DNA of 64,000 bases from Zhouia spongiae (GCF_022760175.1 NZ_CP094326.1:1538804-1602803); one strand, 5' to 3'; shown: positions 8,811 through 17,853, counted from the stretch's first letter. Notes: generated by a model from the letters alone, not told the origin. A program made the numbers and translations.

Positions 8811-11183
8811 ATGACCCATAAAATACTAGGTATATGGCTATACTTTAGCCTATGCACCATTGCTTTTGCGCAAACTCCGCTGAAATTTAAAGGATTTGTG
8901 TTAGATGCAGACACGTCAGAGCCTGTAGAAGGCGCATATATTATAGGAAGTGACCACTATGCAGTAACGTCACCCACAGGTGAGTTTGCTATTAAAAACA
9001 TCGCTGAAGGGGTTCGTTCCTTTAAGGTTAGCCATATTGGTTATCAAACTGAAAATGTGACGATCCATGTCTACCCGGAAATGGAGGTTGTCGAAATTTT
9101 ATTAAAAATTGCTGCCAGGGAAATAGAAGAAGTAGCGGTTTATGGAAAATCCAGGGAGCAACGCGCCAAAGAGGTTCCTGTAGTCAGCTATTCTGTAGAT
9201 AAGGGTTTTTTAGATCAAAACAGGGAAAACAGCTTAATGCAAACCCTTGAAAAGTTGCCGGGTGTAAGTACTATCAGTATAGGCTCGGGACAATCTAAAC
9301 CCGTGATCAGGGGCTTAGGGTTTAACAGGGTAGCAGTAGTTCAGAACGGGATCAAGCATGAAGCGCAGCAATGGGGTAGTGACCACGGGCTGGAAATCGA
9401 TCAGTATGGTATTGAATCTGTACAGATTATAAAAGGCCCCGCATCTTTGTTGTACGGATCAGATGCTATTGCAGGAGTCGTAAATATAGAATCACCTGCC
9501 GTTCCTTTGAAAGATACTTTCGAAGGAGAAGTGAACTTGCTGGCAGAAAGCAATAATGATTTGTTTGGAATATCAGCAGGCATTCAGCATAGAAAGGATA
9601 AATGGTATTATCGCGGACGTTTAACCTATAAAGACTATGGAGATTATAAGGTTCCTACCGACCAGATACGGTATGAAAACTATATCTTTCAATTACACGA
9701 TAACAACCTGAGAAATACAGCCGGCTATGAGGCCAATGCCAGTACAAGTGTCGGGTATCTTTCAGAAAAGGTAAAGTCGGAAACCTTTATAAGCAACGTT
9801 CATGCTAAAAACGGATTTTTTGCCAATGCTCATGGTTTAGAGGTGAGGACTTCCGGTATCGATTACGATCATTCAAGTAGAGATACAGACTTGCCGTTCC
9901 ATAAAGTGAATCATTTTAAGATAACAAACAACACTACGGTCCTGGCAGGTGGTCATACATTACACATAGATCTTGGTTTTCAGAACAATGCTCGGGAAGA
10001 GCATTCAGAACCTGTGCCTCACGGGTATATGCCAAAACCGGATAATACAAAAGAAAGAGCATTTAACAAGAATACCTATACGCTGGGTTTTCGAGATAAG
10101 TTAAAACCTCTGGGAGAACACCGTCTGGTAGCCGGGTTAAATGCAGAATATCAGGATAATAATATTGGTGGATGGGGCTTCTTAATCCCTTCCTACCAGC
10201 GTTTTACAGTAGGAGGGTTTATATATGATCAGTATGAGCTCAATCCTGATTTACACTTGCTGGCCGGCCTTCGGTATGATTACGGAACTGTAGACACTCA
10301 GTCTTATTACGACTGGTACCAGTCTCCGGTAAATGATGCCGATGGAACGACCTCTTACGAATACCGGCAAAGGGCGCGGGATAAACATTTGAGCTTTGGG
10401 AATTTCAGTGGATCGGTTGGCGTGAGTTATATAAGGGGTAATACTACCTATAAGCTCAATTTGGGGAAAAGTTTTCGGATGCCATTGGCGAATGAGTTGG
10501 CATCAGACGGGGTTAACTATCATATGTATCGTTACGAAAGGGGAAATGCAGAACTGGATGCTGAAGAATCATATCAGCTGGATGTTGATATAGAGCATGC
10601 CGGAAAAAAGCTTATGGTTGGTATCAGTCCTTTTGTTAACTACTTTGGCAATTATATTTACCTGAATCCGACTCCGGAATATTATGAAACATTGCAGATA
10701 TATGAATATACACAGAGCAAGGTGTTTCGGATAGGAGGAGAACTTAGGCTGGGTATTGAACCGATTAAAAACTTACGGTTTGATGTGGCGGGTGAATATG
10801 TTTATTCTGTACAGACCAATGGAGCAAAAGAAGGGTTTACATTGCCGTTTTCGCCACCTTTATCCGGGCTTTTTACAGGGAGCTACCAGTTTGAAAAGTT
10901 GCTTTTCCTTAAAAAGTCATTGCTTACAGCCTCATATAGAATCACCGCTGCTCAAAACGAAATCGTTCCCCCGGAAGAAACCACTGCCGGGTATCAGGTA
11001 CTCAACATGTCTTTAGAAACCGAACTTAACCTGATCCGTAAAAAAACTCCGCTCAAGGTAAGGGTAAAGCTCAATAATGTATTTGACGAGAAATATTTTA
11101 ATCACACCAGTTTTTACAGGCTTATAGATGTGCCGGAGCCGGGCAGGAATATAGCTGTATCTCTTATACAAACATTCAATTAA
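8811..11183 (+). CDS. TonB-dependent outer-membrane receptor, ZnuD-like (metal uptake)
   Basis: A 790-residue receptor that imports a substrate across the outer membrane using TonB energy. It has a signal peptide (cleavage near residue 21), a carboxypeptidase-like regulatory beta-sandwich at about 24-105, a plug at about 110-230 containing LEKLPGVSTISIGSGQSKPV, RGLG and KGPASLLYGSDAIAGVVN, and a beta barrel to the end. The plug stretch QQWGSDHGLEID with nearby histidines is typical of ZnuD-type zinc receptors and relatives rather than siderophore receptors. The following lipoprotein genes are His-rich, supporting a metal substrate. Zinc is my best guess; copper or another metal is not excluded. 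Confidence 0.88.
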   Translation: MTHKILGIWLYFSLCTIAFAQTPLKFKGFVLDADTSEPVEGAYIIGSDHYAVTSPTGEFAIKNIAEGVRSFKVSHIGYQTENVTIHVYPEMEVVEILLKIAAREIEEVAVYGKSREQRAKEVPVVSYSVDKGFLDQNRENSLMQTLEKLPGVSTISIGSGQSKPVIRGLGFNRVAVVQNGIKHEAQQWGSDHGLEIDQYGIESVQIIKGPASLLYGSDAIAGVVNIESPAVPLKDTFEGEVNLLAESNNDLFGISAGIQHRKDKWYYRGRLTYKDYGDYKVPTDQIRYENYIFQLHDNNLRNTAGYEANASTSVGYLSEKVKSETFISNVHAKNGFFANAHGLEVRTSGIDYDHSSRDTDLPFHKVNHFKITNNTTVLAGGHTLHIDLGFQNNAREEHSEPVPHGYMPKPDNTKERAFNKNTYTLGFRDKLKPLGEHRLVAGLNAEYQDNNIGGWGFLIPSYQRFTVGGFIYDQYELNPDLHLLAGLRYDYGTVDTQSYYDWYQSPVNDADGTTSYEYRQRARDKHLSFGNFSGSVGVSYIRGNTTYKLNLGKSFRMPLANELASDGVNYHMYRYERGNAELDAEESYQLDVDIEHAGKKLMVGISPFVNYFGNYIYLNPTPEYYETLQIYEYTQSKVFRIGGELRLGIEPIKNLRFDVAGEYVYSVQTNGAKEGFTLPFSPPLSGLFTGSYQFEKLLFLKKSLLTASYRITAAQNEIVPPEETTAGYQVLNMSLETELNLIRKKTPLKVRVKLNNVFDEKYFNHTSFYRLIDVPEPGRNIAVSLIQTFN

Positions 11184-11207
11184 TATTAATAATTAAACAC
11201 AATCATT

Positions 11208-12041
11208 ATGAATTTAAATTTTAAATCTTTTGCCATTATTTTATTCACAGGAATCTTTTTGTCATCCTGTAGCAGTGATGATGATGCCCTGGACCAACAA
11301 GGTGATATCAATCCGGATAGATTTGACAACCTTGAAATTGGAAATGCCGATCTCAAAGTGCCCCAGACCAATCCGGATCTGCATGTGCAGTTTGATTATA
11401 CCGGAATACAAAAAGTAACGGAAGTATATTTTGACATTGAATCCATAAGTATCAAAACCCCGGTCAGTGATGAAGTGGATTGGAGAGTATCCGATTACCT
11501 GATTCCTGAAAAATACTATGAAGGCCAGCGCAATCCTCACATTCATTACCACGTACTTTTTGATCCCGAAAATGAATATTTTCCCAGTACACGCCCGGCC
11601 GAAGGAGTTTATAGAATGACTATTACCGTGGTTGAAGAAGGGGGATCTAAAAGTGTCTTGACCAGCGAATTTGAGGTGGTTAAACGATTCTTTGATGTGG
11701 AAATAGGGCATGACGGACACATGCACTTTGGTAGTAGTGAATTACATACAGAGTTTGAATATCAGGCAGGCGATAATACTGTTAGCGAAATAGTCTACGA
11801 GCTATGGTTTGAAGAATGGAGAGAAGGACAGAATGTTCCGGCTGGTAGCTGGGATAAGGAGTTGTTTTCCATCCCGGCTGAACTTTATGAAAACACAAAG
11901 AATCCTCACATTCACTATCATTTACCTGTTAACCCGGAATTTCCGATAGGTGATTACTGGCTGAATATTTATGTGAAGGATACAGGATCAGAAGAAGCTG
12001 TAAAACTGTCAGTACCCTTTAGTGTAGTTGCAGAAGATTAA
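11208..12041 (+). CDS. His-rich lipoprotein with two DUF4625 repeats
   Basis: A 277-residue lipoprotein (signal peptide, SSC lipobox with Cys21) followed by acidic SSDDD. It holds two homologous domains of about 115 residues. Each ends in the same sequence NPHIHYH, at residues 109-115 and 232-238, inside a [EK]xYxxxxNPHIHYH context, which shows an internal duplication. The repeats resemble DUF4625, a beta-sandwich family of Bacteroidota lipoproteins. It starts 24 nt after the receptor and is probably co-transcribed. The paired histidines suggest surface or periplasmic metal binding that hands substrate to or from the receptor. The exact function is unknown. Confidence 0.85.
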   Translation: MNLNFKSFAIILFTGIFLSSCSSDDDALDQQGDINPDRFDNLEIGNADLKVPQTNPDLHVQFDYTGIQKVTEVYFDIESISIKTPVSDEVDWRVSDYLIPEKYYEGQRNPHIHYHVLFDPENEYFPSTRPAEGVYRMTITVVEEGGSKSVLTSEFEVVKRFFDVEIGHDGHMHFGSSELHTEFEYQAGDNTVSEIVYELWFEEWREGQNVPAGSWDKELFSIPAELYENTKNPHIHYHLPVNPEFPIGDYWLNIYVKDTGSEEAVKLSVPFSVVAED

Positions 12042-12110
12042 TTCCTGAAAATAGACAATCTCATGCCGTACGGCATTGTTAAAAAGTCGTACGGTTTAAA
12101 AAAAAACAAT

Positions 12111-12590
12111 ATGAAAACATATCCAAAGTTATTGCTGATGCTTTTGTCGACCATATCGCTGCTCGCTTGTTCAAGCAGTGACGATAATGAGGTTGATAAA
12201 GATAAGCCTACAATCAGTGTGAACTACGCTGGGGGGTTCCCCCGGTCATGCGAAATATTAGAAAGAGGACAGACCTATACATTCAAAGCACAAGTAGCCG
12301 ATAATGTCGCTTTGGCTTCGTATAGTCTGGATATCCACCACAATTTTGATCATCATACCCATGATGACCAGGGAGCACAATGTAATTTGGAAGCTATTAA
12401 ACAAGCTGTTAACCCTATGATTTTTATGAAGAACTATACCATTGAAGGTGGAGGGACTTCATATGAGATAAACATTGATCTAACCATCCCTGAAGATATT
12501 GATACAGGCGATTACCATTGTCAATATTCCGTAACCGATCAAACCGGGTGGCAATCCAGAACATCAATAGATATAAAAATAATAGACTAG
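12111..12590 (+). CDS. DUF4625-type His-rich lipoprotein
   Basis: A 159-residue lipoprotein (lipobox LLAC, Cys20) with a serine/aspartate tether (SSSDD). One DUF4625-like domain follows, with a histidine cluster around residues 76-85 (HHNFDHHTHDD) and a DYHCQYSVTD strand near the end. The ATG at 12111 is chosen because it begins the signal peptide; the frame is open from 12063. It is third in the metal-locus operon, 69 nt after the previous gene and 3 nt before the next. The dense His/Asp cluster suggests binding of a divalent metal. Confidence 0.85.
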   Translation: MKTYPKLLLMLLSTISLLACSSSDDNEVDKDKPTISVNYAGGFPRSCEILERGQTYTFKAQVADNVALASYSLDIHHNFDHHTHDDQGAQCNLEAIKQAVNPMIFMKNYTIEGGGTSYEINIDLTIPEDIDTGDYHCQYSVTDQTGWQSRTSIDIKIID

Positions 12591-12593
12591 AAA

Positions 12594-14186
12594 ATGAAAA
12601 AAAAGGTATTAAACGGTGTTTTTTTCCTCCTCTATGTATGTGTAACAGCCCTGTCTTCTTGTGAAACAAAAGATGATGATGTAATTAATACACTGGCCAG
12701 ACCCGATATAGATTTGAAGGAATTGGGTTCGGGTCATGACTCACCCAATGATAAAATGGGTTATATAGGTCGTGATATTCATGTTGAAGCCGAAATTGTT
12801 GCTGAAGGCTCTATTGAACAAATTGAACTGGTGATAAAACAAACTGACGGTAGCTATATGTTTAATAAGGTATATACGGACGAGCAATATGTCGGGAAAC
12901 TAAATACTGTTTTCCATAAGCATCTTGATATTCCGGCAGAATCGGTTGAAGGGAATTATCAGTTTTATTTTATTGTTACAGATAAGTTGGGACAAAGTAC
13001 AGAAGTGAAATCGGAGTTAACATTAAAAGATTATGGAACTGACGCTCCGGAACCGGAAGTGAAAGAATATGAAGGTGTAAAATTGATCGTTACCTATATT
13101 CATAACAATTCAATAGACCTGAGAGAACCATTTTCTGATAGAAATGATGTTTTACAGGCATCATCCGTTAATTCGAAGATATCAACCGATATAAGGTATT
13201 TTGTAGCCAATATAGCTTTGTATAGTGAGTCGCACCTCGATTTTGTTTTTACCGGGTTAGATCTTCATTTTGATCATTTTCATACTTACCAACCTGAAGT
13301 AAGAAGCAGTATTGAGGCTCATTTGGCTACTGAGACTTATTGGAGAATGCACACGGCTGCTTCCTTTCAGAAGGGTACGGGAGACATCATCTATACAGGA
13401 GCTGAGAATGTGCTTAATGGGGTGTCTCCTGTTGTAATTAAAGGGGTGTCTGCTCCGCATGAAGGCATGGCAGTTGCTTTAGGCTCACAATATTTTGCGG
13501 TTACTGACACCGAAACAAATGAGGATACTCCCTCAATAATCAAGGTTGTGAAGTCTGACAATACAGTGGTCAAGCAATTTACCAATTATAAAAAAATATC
13601 AGGTTTCGCCAATTTCCGTATAGATTATATAGATCAGGCTGTTTTTGCCACAGATAAAAATTTATTAACCCTTAATATCGGGTATTCTACCGATTATAAG
13701 CTTATTGAAGGTACGATTCCTAATCCGATGTCATTTGGGGAAGAACCGTTCGACGAGCTCCATAATGTAAAAGATCTGACTAAAACATCGGTATTAGGGA
13801 TTAAGAAAAATCAGGGTGTTTATAACATTGATTTAAAGACTAGGCAAATAGACCAATTGTTATCGTTGACCAATATTGAACTGGTAGTTTTTGATTTTGA
13901 AGATAAATTTTGTTATATCCTTACTTCGGATGGTATTTTAACAGCGTACAATACCAATGATTTTTCAAAGATCAACGACGTTCGGTTTAGGCTTAAAAAC
14001 GGTAAGATACCCCGTATAGTTGCCTCGCGCAAATTTGTTTATGTGGCTTATGAAGGTGATAAATCAATTATGAGGTTCGGAGTTCCTGACCTGATACAAT
14101 ACAAATCTATTCATGTAAATGATGAGATTTCCGATATCGGGCTGGCAGGTAATTTGGAAGAAGTTATGATCAATAACCATAAATAA
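12594..14186 (+). CDS. Lipoprotein with DUF4625 domain and C-terminal AztD-like beta-propeller
   Basis: A 530-residue lipoprotein (Cys23 in ALSSC). Residues about 35-150 look like DUF4625, including FHKHLDIP (from 107) and YFIVTDKLGQST. From about 160 onwards the repeated short strands read as a beta-propeller. It has a histidine motif HFDHFH (225-230) and the segment APHEGMAVALG near 285, which resembles AztD, the periplasmic zinc chaperone that is itself a propeller. I see the motifs; AztD relationship is an inference from pattern memory. As the last gene of the operon it may deliver metal taken in by the receptor. Confidence 0.75.
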   Translation: MKKKVLNGVFFLLYVCVTALSSCETKDDDVINTLARPDIDLKELGSGHDSPNDKMGYIGRDIHVEAEIVAEGSIEQIELVIKQTDGSYMFNKVYTDEQYVGKLNTVFHKHLDIPAESVEGNYQFYFIVTDKLGQSTEVKSELTLKDYGTDAPEPEVKEYEGVKLIVTYIHNNSIDLREPFSDRNDVLQASSVNSKISTDIRYFVANIALYSESHLDFVFTGLDLHFDHFHTYQPEVRSSIEAHLATETYWRMHTAASFQKGTGDIIYTGAENVLNGVSPVVIKGVSAPHEGMAVALGSQYFAVTDTETNEDTPSIIKVVKSDNTVVKQFTNYKKISGFANFRIDYIDQAVFATDKNLLTLNIGYSTDYKLIEGTIPNPMSFGEEPFDELHNVKDLTKTSVLGIKKNQGVYNIDLKTRQIDQLLSLTNIELVVFDFEDKFCYILTSDGILTAYNTNDFSKINDVRFRLKNGKIPRIVASRKFVYVAYEGDKSIMRFGVPDLIQYKSIHVNDEISDIGLAGNLEEVMINNHK

Positions 14187-14250
14187 ATCAATGCTCCTGA
14201 TAGGAAATATAAAGATTGTAACAAGATTTTATCTCAACAAAATAAAACAG

Positions 14251-14280
14251 AAAAGCCATCCGTAATAGATGGCTTTTGTT
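14251..14280. terminator. Hairpin terminator shared by the metal operon and tRNA-Asn
   Basis: A perfect 10-bp stem AAAAGCCATC/GATGGCTTTT encloses the 7-nt loop CGTAATA, with T-rich sequence after it on the plus strand and A-rich sequence on the other. It lies between the convergent lipoprotein operon and the tRNA. Confidence 0.85.
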
Positions 14281-14283
14281 TTG

Positions 14284-14357
14284 CTCCCCCTCTTGGGCTC
14301 GAACCAAGGACCCTCTGATTAACAGTCAGATGCTCTAACCAACTGAGCTAAGGAGGA
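14284..14357 (-). tRNA. tRNA-Asn (anticodon GUU), copy 1
   Basis: Minus-strand cloverleaf: acceptor TCCTCCT/AGGGGGA, D arm with GCTCAGTTGGTTAGAGC, anticodon arm TCTGA-CTGTTAA-TCAGA giving GUU, and T arm CTTGG-TTCGAGC-CCAAG. The discriminator is G and CCA is not encoded. Confidence 0.97.
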
Positions 14358-14368
14358 ATTTGAGGTTG

Positions 14369-14401
14369 CAAATATAAGGCTTTTTTGTTTTTTCCACACA
14401 A
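14369..14401 (-). promoter_or_regulatory. Promoter of tRNA-Asn copy 1
   Basis: On the minus strand TTG (14401-14399), a 22-nt spacer and TATATTTG (14376-14369) match the Bacteroidota consensus, 11 nt before the tRNA. Confidence 0.65.
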
Positions 14402-14436
14402 AATTTTTGGAAGAAATTTTAAATGTTTCTTAGGCT

Positions 14437-15456
14437 CTAAGATTCCAGTACTTTAATCATCTTAAATGATTTCAAAAGATGGAATAATCCAGGGAGAATG
14501 ACAAGCCCCCCAACGATTAAAGAAATGCCTAATACTCTGATAACACTGTCCGGAGCAATTCCTTCCAGTAAACTCAGTTCTCCTTGTTTAGTGATCAAAA
14601 CATATGGGAAATGAGCAATCATGGCCGCAGCAATGATCATGACAACCTGTAGCCCGGCATAAAAACGACTCAGGATCTTATGTCCTTTTTTGATATGGAT
14701 CCAAAGAGGGATTAGAGTCAGTGCTGAAGCCCCGATTAATGAAACGCTAAAAGGATTTTGAATGAAATCTTTTATGAAGACATAGTTGTTTACATACCCG
14801 TACAGAATAAGGATACTGCCACTTAAAACTACTACAATTGTGGCAATAGCAGATTTTCTCCGGTAAATTTTTTCATGTGCTTCATCTGCTTCTCCGATCA
14901 GTAAAGTAGCTGAAAGAAATGCGCATAAAGCAGAAAAGAATATTCCTGTTAAAAAAGAAAAGCTGTTGAGCCAGGAATCAATATATACCTCTCCGAAACC
15001 GTATTGGTGAATAGCTTCCGGAGGAATAATCGAACCGCTGATAATACCCCCAAAGGTCATTCCCAACAACAAAGGGGTAAAAACACTTGAAAATCTAAAC
15101 AAGCCGTTATAGATTTTTTGTGATTCGTCTATAACAGCATCATAATGCCTGAAAATAAAGGAAACACCTCGTAAAGTAATACCGATAAGAATGAGTGTTA
15201 ACGGAATATGCAGGCTGATCATGATGATGTTAAAATAAACAGGAAACGCAACCCATAAGATAACCATCACAATAATGATCCATATATGATTAGCCTCCCA
15301 AATTGGTCCCATGACCCGGTAAATGGTCTTTTTAGTGATTTGCTGATTTTCTTTAGATGAAAATAACTCTACAATACCCGCACCAAAATCTGCGCCCCCC
15401 AGTAATACATAGAGGAATAAAGAAAAGGCCAGAAAGAATAAAACAACGTAGATCAT
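14437..15456 (-). CDS. cydB: Cytochrome bd-type quinol oxidase subunit II
   Basis: A 339-residue integral membrane protein with about eight hydrophobic helices. It matches CydB: an N-terminal GGADFGAGI segment, GPIWEANHIWIII and a later FGGIISGS. With CydA it forms the terminal oxidase that reduces oxygen to water with quinol, giving respiration under low oxygen or stress. Its ATG overlaps the cydA stop by 4 nt, so the two are translationally coupled. No cydX-like small gene is evident immediately downstream, where a promoter and the tRNA-Asn lie. Confidence 0.95.
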   Translation of the reverse strand: MIYVVLFFLAFSLFLYVLLGGADFGAGIVELFSSKENQQITKKTIYRVMGPIWEANHIWIIIVMVILWVAFPVYFNIIMISLHIPLTLILIGITLRGVSFIFRHYDAVIDESQKIYNGLFRFSSVFTPLLLGMTFGGIISGSIIPPEAIHQYGFGEVYIDSWLNSFSFLTGIFFSALCAFLSATLLIGEADEAHEKIYRRKSAIATIVVVLSGSILILYGYVNNYVFIKDFIQNPFSVSLIGASALTLIPLWIHIKKGHKILSRFYAGLQVVMIIAAAMIAHFPYVLITKQGELSLLEGIAPDSVIRVLGISLIVGGLVILPGLFHLLKSFKMIKVLES

Positions 15457-16760
15457 GACTCAATAGGGGTTTTGTTTAAAACTTTAATTTGTCGCTGCAT
15501 CAGCCAGGTAACAACTACCGCGAGTATAGTATATAGAATTACATACATATAAAAGCTGTAGACCATACCCGGCATAGGGGTTACCGCATCTTTTGTTTTC
15601 ATAATATTGTAAATAATCCAGGGTTGTCTTCCCACTTCGGTTACAACCCATCCGGCCTCTAAAGCAAAGAAACCGAGAGGAGCCATAATGATAAAGAGGA
15701 GCCAGTATTTATTTTTAGCAGTCCATTTTTTCCTTTTATAACTTATAAAAAATATTAAACTGGCAATAACCAGTAATGTGCCAAGTCCTACCATGGTTTG
15801 GAAAGCATAATGTGTGATGGCTACGGGAGGGTGGGTGTCTTTCGGAAAATCATTAAGGCCTTTTACTTCAGCATCAAAATCTCCGAATGACAGAAACGAT
15901 AAGGCTTTGGGGATGGCAATCTTATACTTGACTTCTTGCGTTTCCTCGTTTACAATGCCGCCTATGTATAAAGGAGCTCCCTTTTCAGTATTATAATGCG
16001 CTTCCATGGCAGCAAGCTTTACCGGTTGACGCTGCGCTATATCTTTGGCAGAGATGTCACCACTTATCGGTTGCAGAAGAGCCGCAATGGCTCCGAAAGT
16101 AACAGCAATTCTAAATGCTTTTTTATGGAGTTCAACATTCCGGTTCTTATAAATTTGGTATGCATGTATGCCCCCTACGGCAAAACCCGTAGCGGTAAAT
16201 GCGGCTAATACCATATGCAATGCTTGTGAAAACCAGGCAGGATTAAGGAAGGCTTTTACAGGGTCAATATTTAGAAATTCACCATTAATATAATCAAATC
16301 CGGAGGGTGCGTTCATCCATCCGTTGGCGGAGACGACCAGAATCCCTGAAGCTACACCTGAAATGCCTATGATAATTCCGGTGATCCAATGAAATCGTTC
16401 GTTGAGTTTGTTCCAGCCATAGAGATAAAATCCTAAAGCGATAGCTTCGACAAAAAAAGCAGCACCTTCCAGCGAGAACGGCATTCCGATTATCGGGCCG
16501 GCGTGCTTCATGAACTCAGGCCATAAAAGCCCTAATTCAAATGATAAAGCAGTGCCGGAAACTGCTCCGGTGACAAAGAAGATGGCAACTCCTTTTTGCC
16601 ATGACTTTGTAAGGGTCAGATAGATCTGATTACGTGTTTTCAGCCATTTGTAATGAGAGACCACCATAAAAAATGGCATAACCATCCCGATACAGGCAAA
16701 AATAATGTGGAAAGCTAAGGTAAAGGCCATCTGGAGTCTCGCAGCGTCAAGATTTTCCAT
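15453..16760 (-). CDS. cydA: Cytochrome bd-type quinol oxidase subunit I
   Basis: Subunit I of the cytochrome bd or cyanide-insensitive oxidase, 435 residues from the chosen start. It has the haem-ligand histidine in TLAFHIIFACIG (His18), the FELGLLWPEF segment, a short Q-loop with SGDxxAKDIAQRQPVKLAAMEA and the family signature GRQPW. The short Q-loop is the CIO-like type. The frame also opens at an ATG at 16790, but a TATCTTTG box at 16795-16788 overlaps it, so the internal ATG at 16760 (MENLDAARLQM), which matches other CydA N termini, is preferred. It forms an operon with cydB. Confidence 0.95.
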   Translation of the reverse strand: MENLDAARLQMAFTLAFHIIFACIGMVMPFFMVVSHYKWLKTRNQIYLTLTKSWQKGVAIFFVTGAVSGTALSFELGLLWPEFMKHAGPIIGMPFSLEGAAFFVEAIALGFYLYGWNKLNERFHWITGIIIGISGVASGILVVSANGWMNAPSGFDYINGEFLNIDPVKAFLNPAWFSQALHMVLAAFTATGFAVGGIHAYQIYKNRNVELHKKAFRIAVTFGAIAALLQPISGDISAKDIAQRQPVKLAAMEAHYNTEKGAPLYIGGIVNEETQEVKYKIAIPKALSFLSFGDFDAEVKGLNDFPKDTHPPVAITHYAFQTMVGLGTLLVIASLIFFISYKRKKWTAKNKYWLLFIIMAPLGFFALEAGWVVTEVGRQPWIIYNIMKTKDAVTPMPGMVYSFYMYVILYTILAVVVTWLMQRQIKVLNKTPIES

Positions 16761-16787
16761 AGTAATTATTGAAGTAGTTGTGTCTGA

Positions 16788-16795
16788 CAAAGATA
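16788..16795 (-). promoter_or_regulatory. Probable -7 element of cydAB
   Basis: TATCTTTG on the minus strand matches TAnnTTTG and lies 27 nt before the preferred CydA ATG. No TTG is found at standard spacing, so an activator may be needed. Confidence 0.5.
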
Positions 16796-16917
16796 ACGAA
16801 AGCCTAAGTTTTAAATGACATTTTGATTACAAAGTGCGTGGTTTTAACATATGAAATGTGTTTGTTGATCACAGGACTGTCAGGGAGATGGCAAAGGGAT
16901 GAGTGGTCGGAAAACAC

Positions 16918-16965
16918 AGAAGCCATCCGCAATGAATGACTTTTGTGTTTCAACTCCCGTTATGA
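16918..16965. repeat. Degenerate copy of the tRNA-Asn terminator region
   Basis: The stretch starting AGAAGCCATCCGCAATG and continuing past ACTTTTGTG closely resembles the terminator at 14251 and 17904 with scattered substitutions, but no tRNA follows. It looks like a decayed third copy downstream of the methyltransferase. Confidence 0.55.
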
Positions 16966-16996
16966 TTAAAAGATACAGCCATATTTATTGGTGGCT

Positions 16997-17710
16997 TTAA
17001 TGGATGGTCTTTCTATAATAGCTATAATACATTCCGGCATTTAATTTTACTTGGTTTGTAGGGTAAATTCTCCCTAACGCATCTAATAAAGGTTGATAAA
17101 CATTTACAGAATCAAATTTCTTTGATAATTCTTCTTTAATATTGGTTTCAGACAATAATAAATGAACTAATTCATGGTTTTGACACGTAAATTCTACTTC
17201 AAATTGTTCTGAAACAATGAGTCTGGTTTGATTGGTATCATAGGCGTCCAGGTTTTTGGCATGATCATAATCTAATCTGCTTACAGAAATTCCCATATCA
17301 TCTAATACCGGGTTGTAAATTATTTCAAAATCACAACAGAGTATATTTCCGCCGGGTGTTAAATGATCAGAATAAAATTCTAACATTACTGAATCAATAT
17401 AAAATAGGGATCCGAAAAAACACACCAGACTATACCCGGGGTTTAATTTATTTAGATTAGAAACATACTTTACCATTTCGTGCTTTTGTGCTTGTTGGAT
17501 CATTGATTCGCTTGGGTCATATCCAACAACCTGATCACAAAATTTTGTCAAAGCAATAGTTGAATTACCAACGCCACAACCAACATCAAGTGCTGATTCA
17601 AATATTTGATTACCGATGCAGCGATCTAAAATAATAGTGTGTAGTGGAGGTCTATATGCTTTATAATGAAAAGCAGCGTCAAAGTTATATTCGTCATTAT
17701 TATTTCCCAT
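16997..17710 (-). CDS. Class I SAM-dependent methyltransferase
   Basis: A 237-residue protein with the Rossmann-type SAM-binding motif ALDVGCGVGNSTIAL (motif I) and VVGYDPSESMIQQA (motif II), then a motif III region FFGSLFYID. The N terminus YNFDAAFHYKAYRPP is common to small-molecule methyltransferases of the UbiE/Tam type. The substrate is unknown. The ATG at 17710 is preferred because the upstream extension to 17815 does not look like protein of this family. It sits between remnants of tRNA-Asn units, and its base composition looks more AT-rich than the cyd genes, so it may be a recent insertion. Confidence 0.82.
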   Translation of the reverse strand: MGNNNDEYNFDAAFHYKAYRPPLHTIILDRCIGNQIFESALDVGCGVGNSTIALTKFCDQVVGYDPSESMIQQAQKHEMVKYVSNLNKLNPGYSLVCFFGSLFYIDSVMLEFYSDHLTPGGNILCCDFEIIYNPVLDDMGISVSRLDYDHAKNLDAYDTNQTRLIVSEQFEVEFTCQNHELVHLLLSETNIKEELSKKFDSVNVYQPLLDALGRIYPTNQVKLNAGMYYSYYRKTIH

Positions 17711-17835
17711 CAGCCTAAAATAAACAAAAACGTTTACACTATAAAAGTATAACCGCTTTATCAATAGGTGTTCTTTCCTCTTCCCTGTAGCAATCGGGAC
17801 AGACAAAAAGCTCAAACCAACCCTGATCTCTATCG

Positions 17836-17853
17836 GGACTCTGATTAACAGTC
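17836..17853 (-). pseudogene. tRNA-Asn fragment
   Basis: Bases 17839-17853 are identical to the 15-nt anticodon-arm stretch of the neighbouring tRNA-Asn genes, on the same strand, with weaker similarity just before it. The rest of the cloverleaf is missing, so this looks like a tRNA scar beside the methyltransferase gene. Confidence 0.55.

Larger units (their letters stand above)
14251..14362. repeat. Direct repeat, copy 1: terminator plus tRNA-Asn
   Basis: A 112-bp block identical to 17904-18015, covering the hairpin and the whole tRNA-Asn gene. The flanks differ on both sides. Confidence 0.95.

Noticed and set aside
12065-12074. GCCGTACGGC palindrome between two lipoprotein genes
   Set aside because: A single 10-bp palindrome is too little to call an operator or terminator, and there is no T run.
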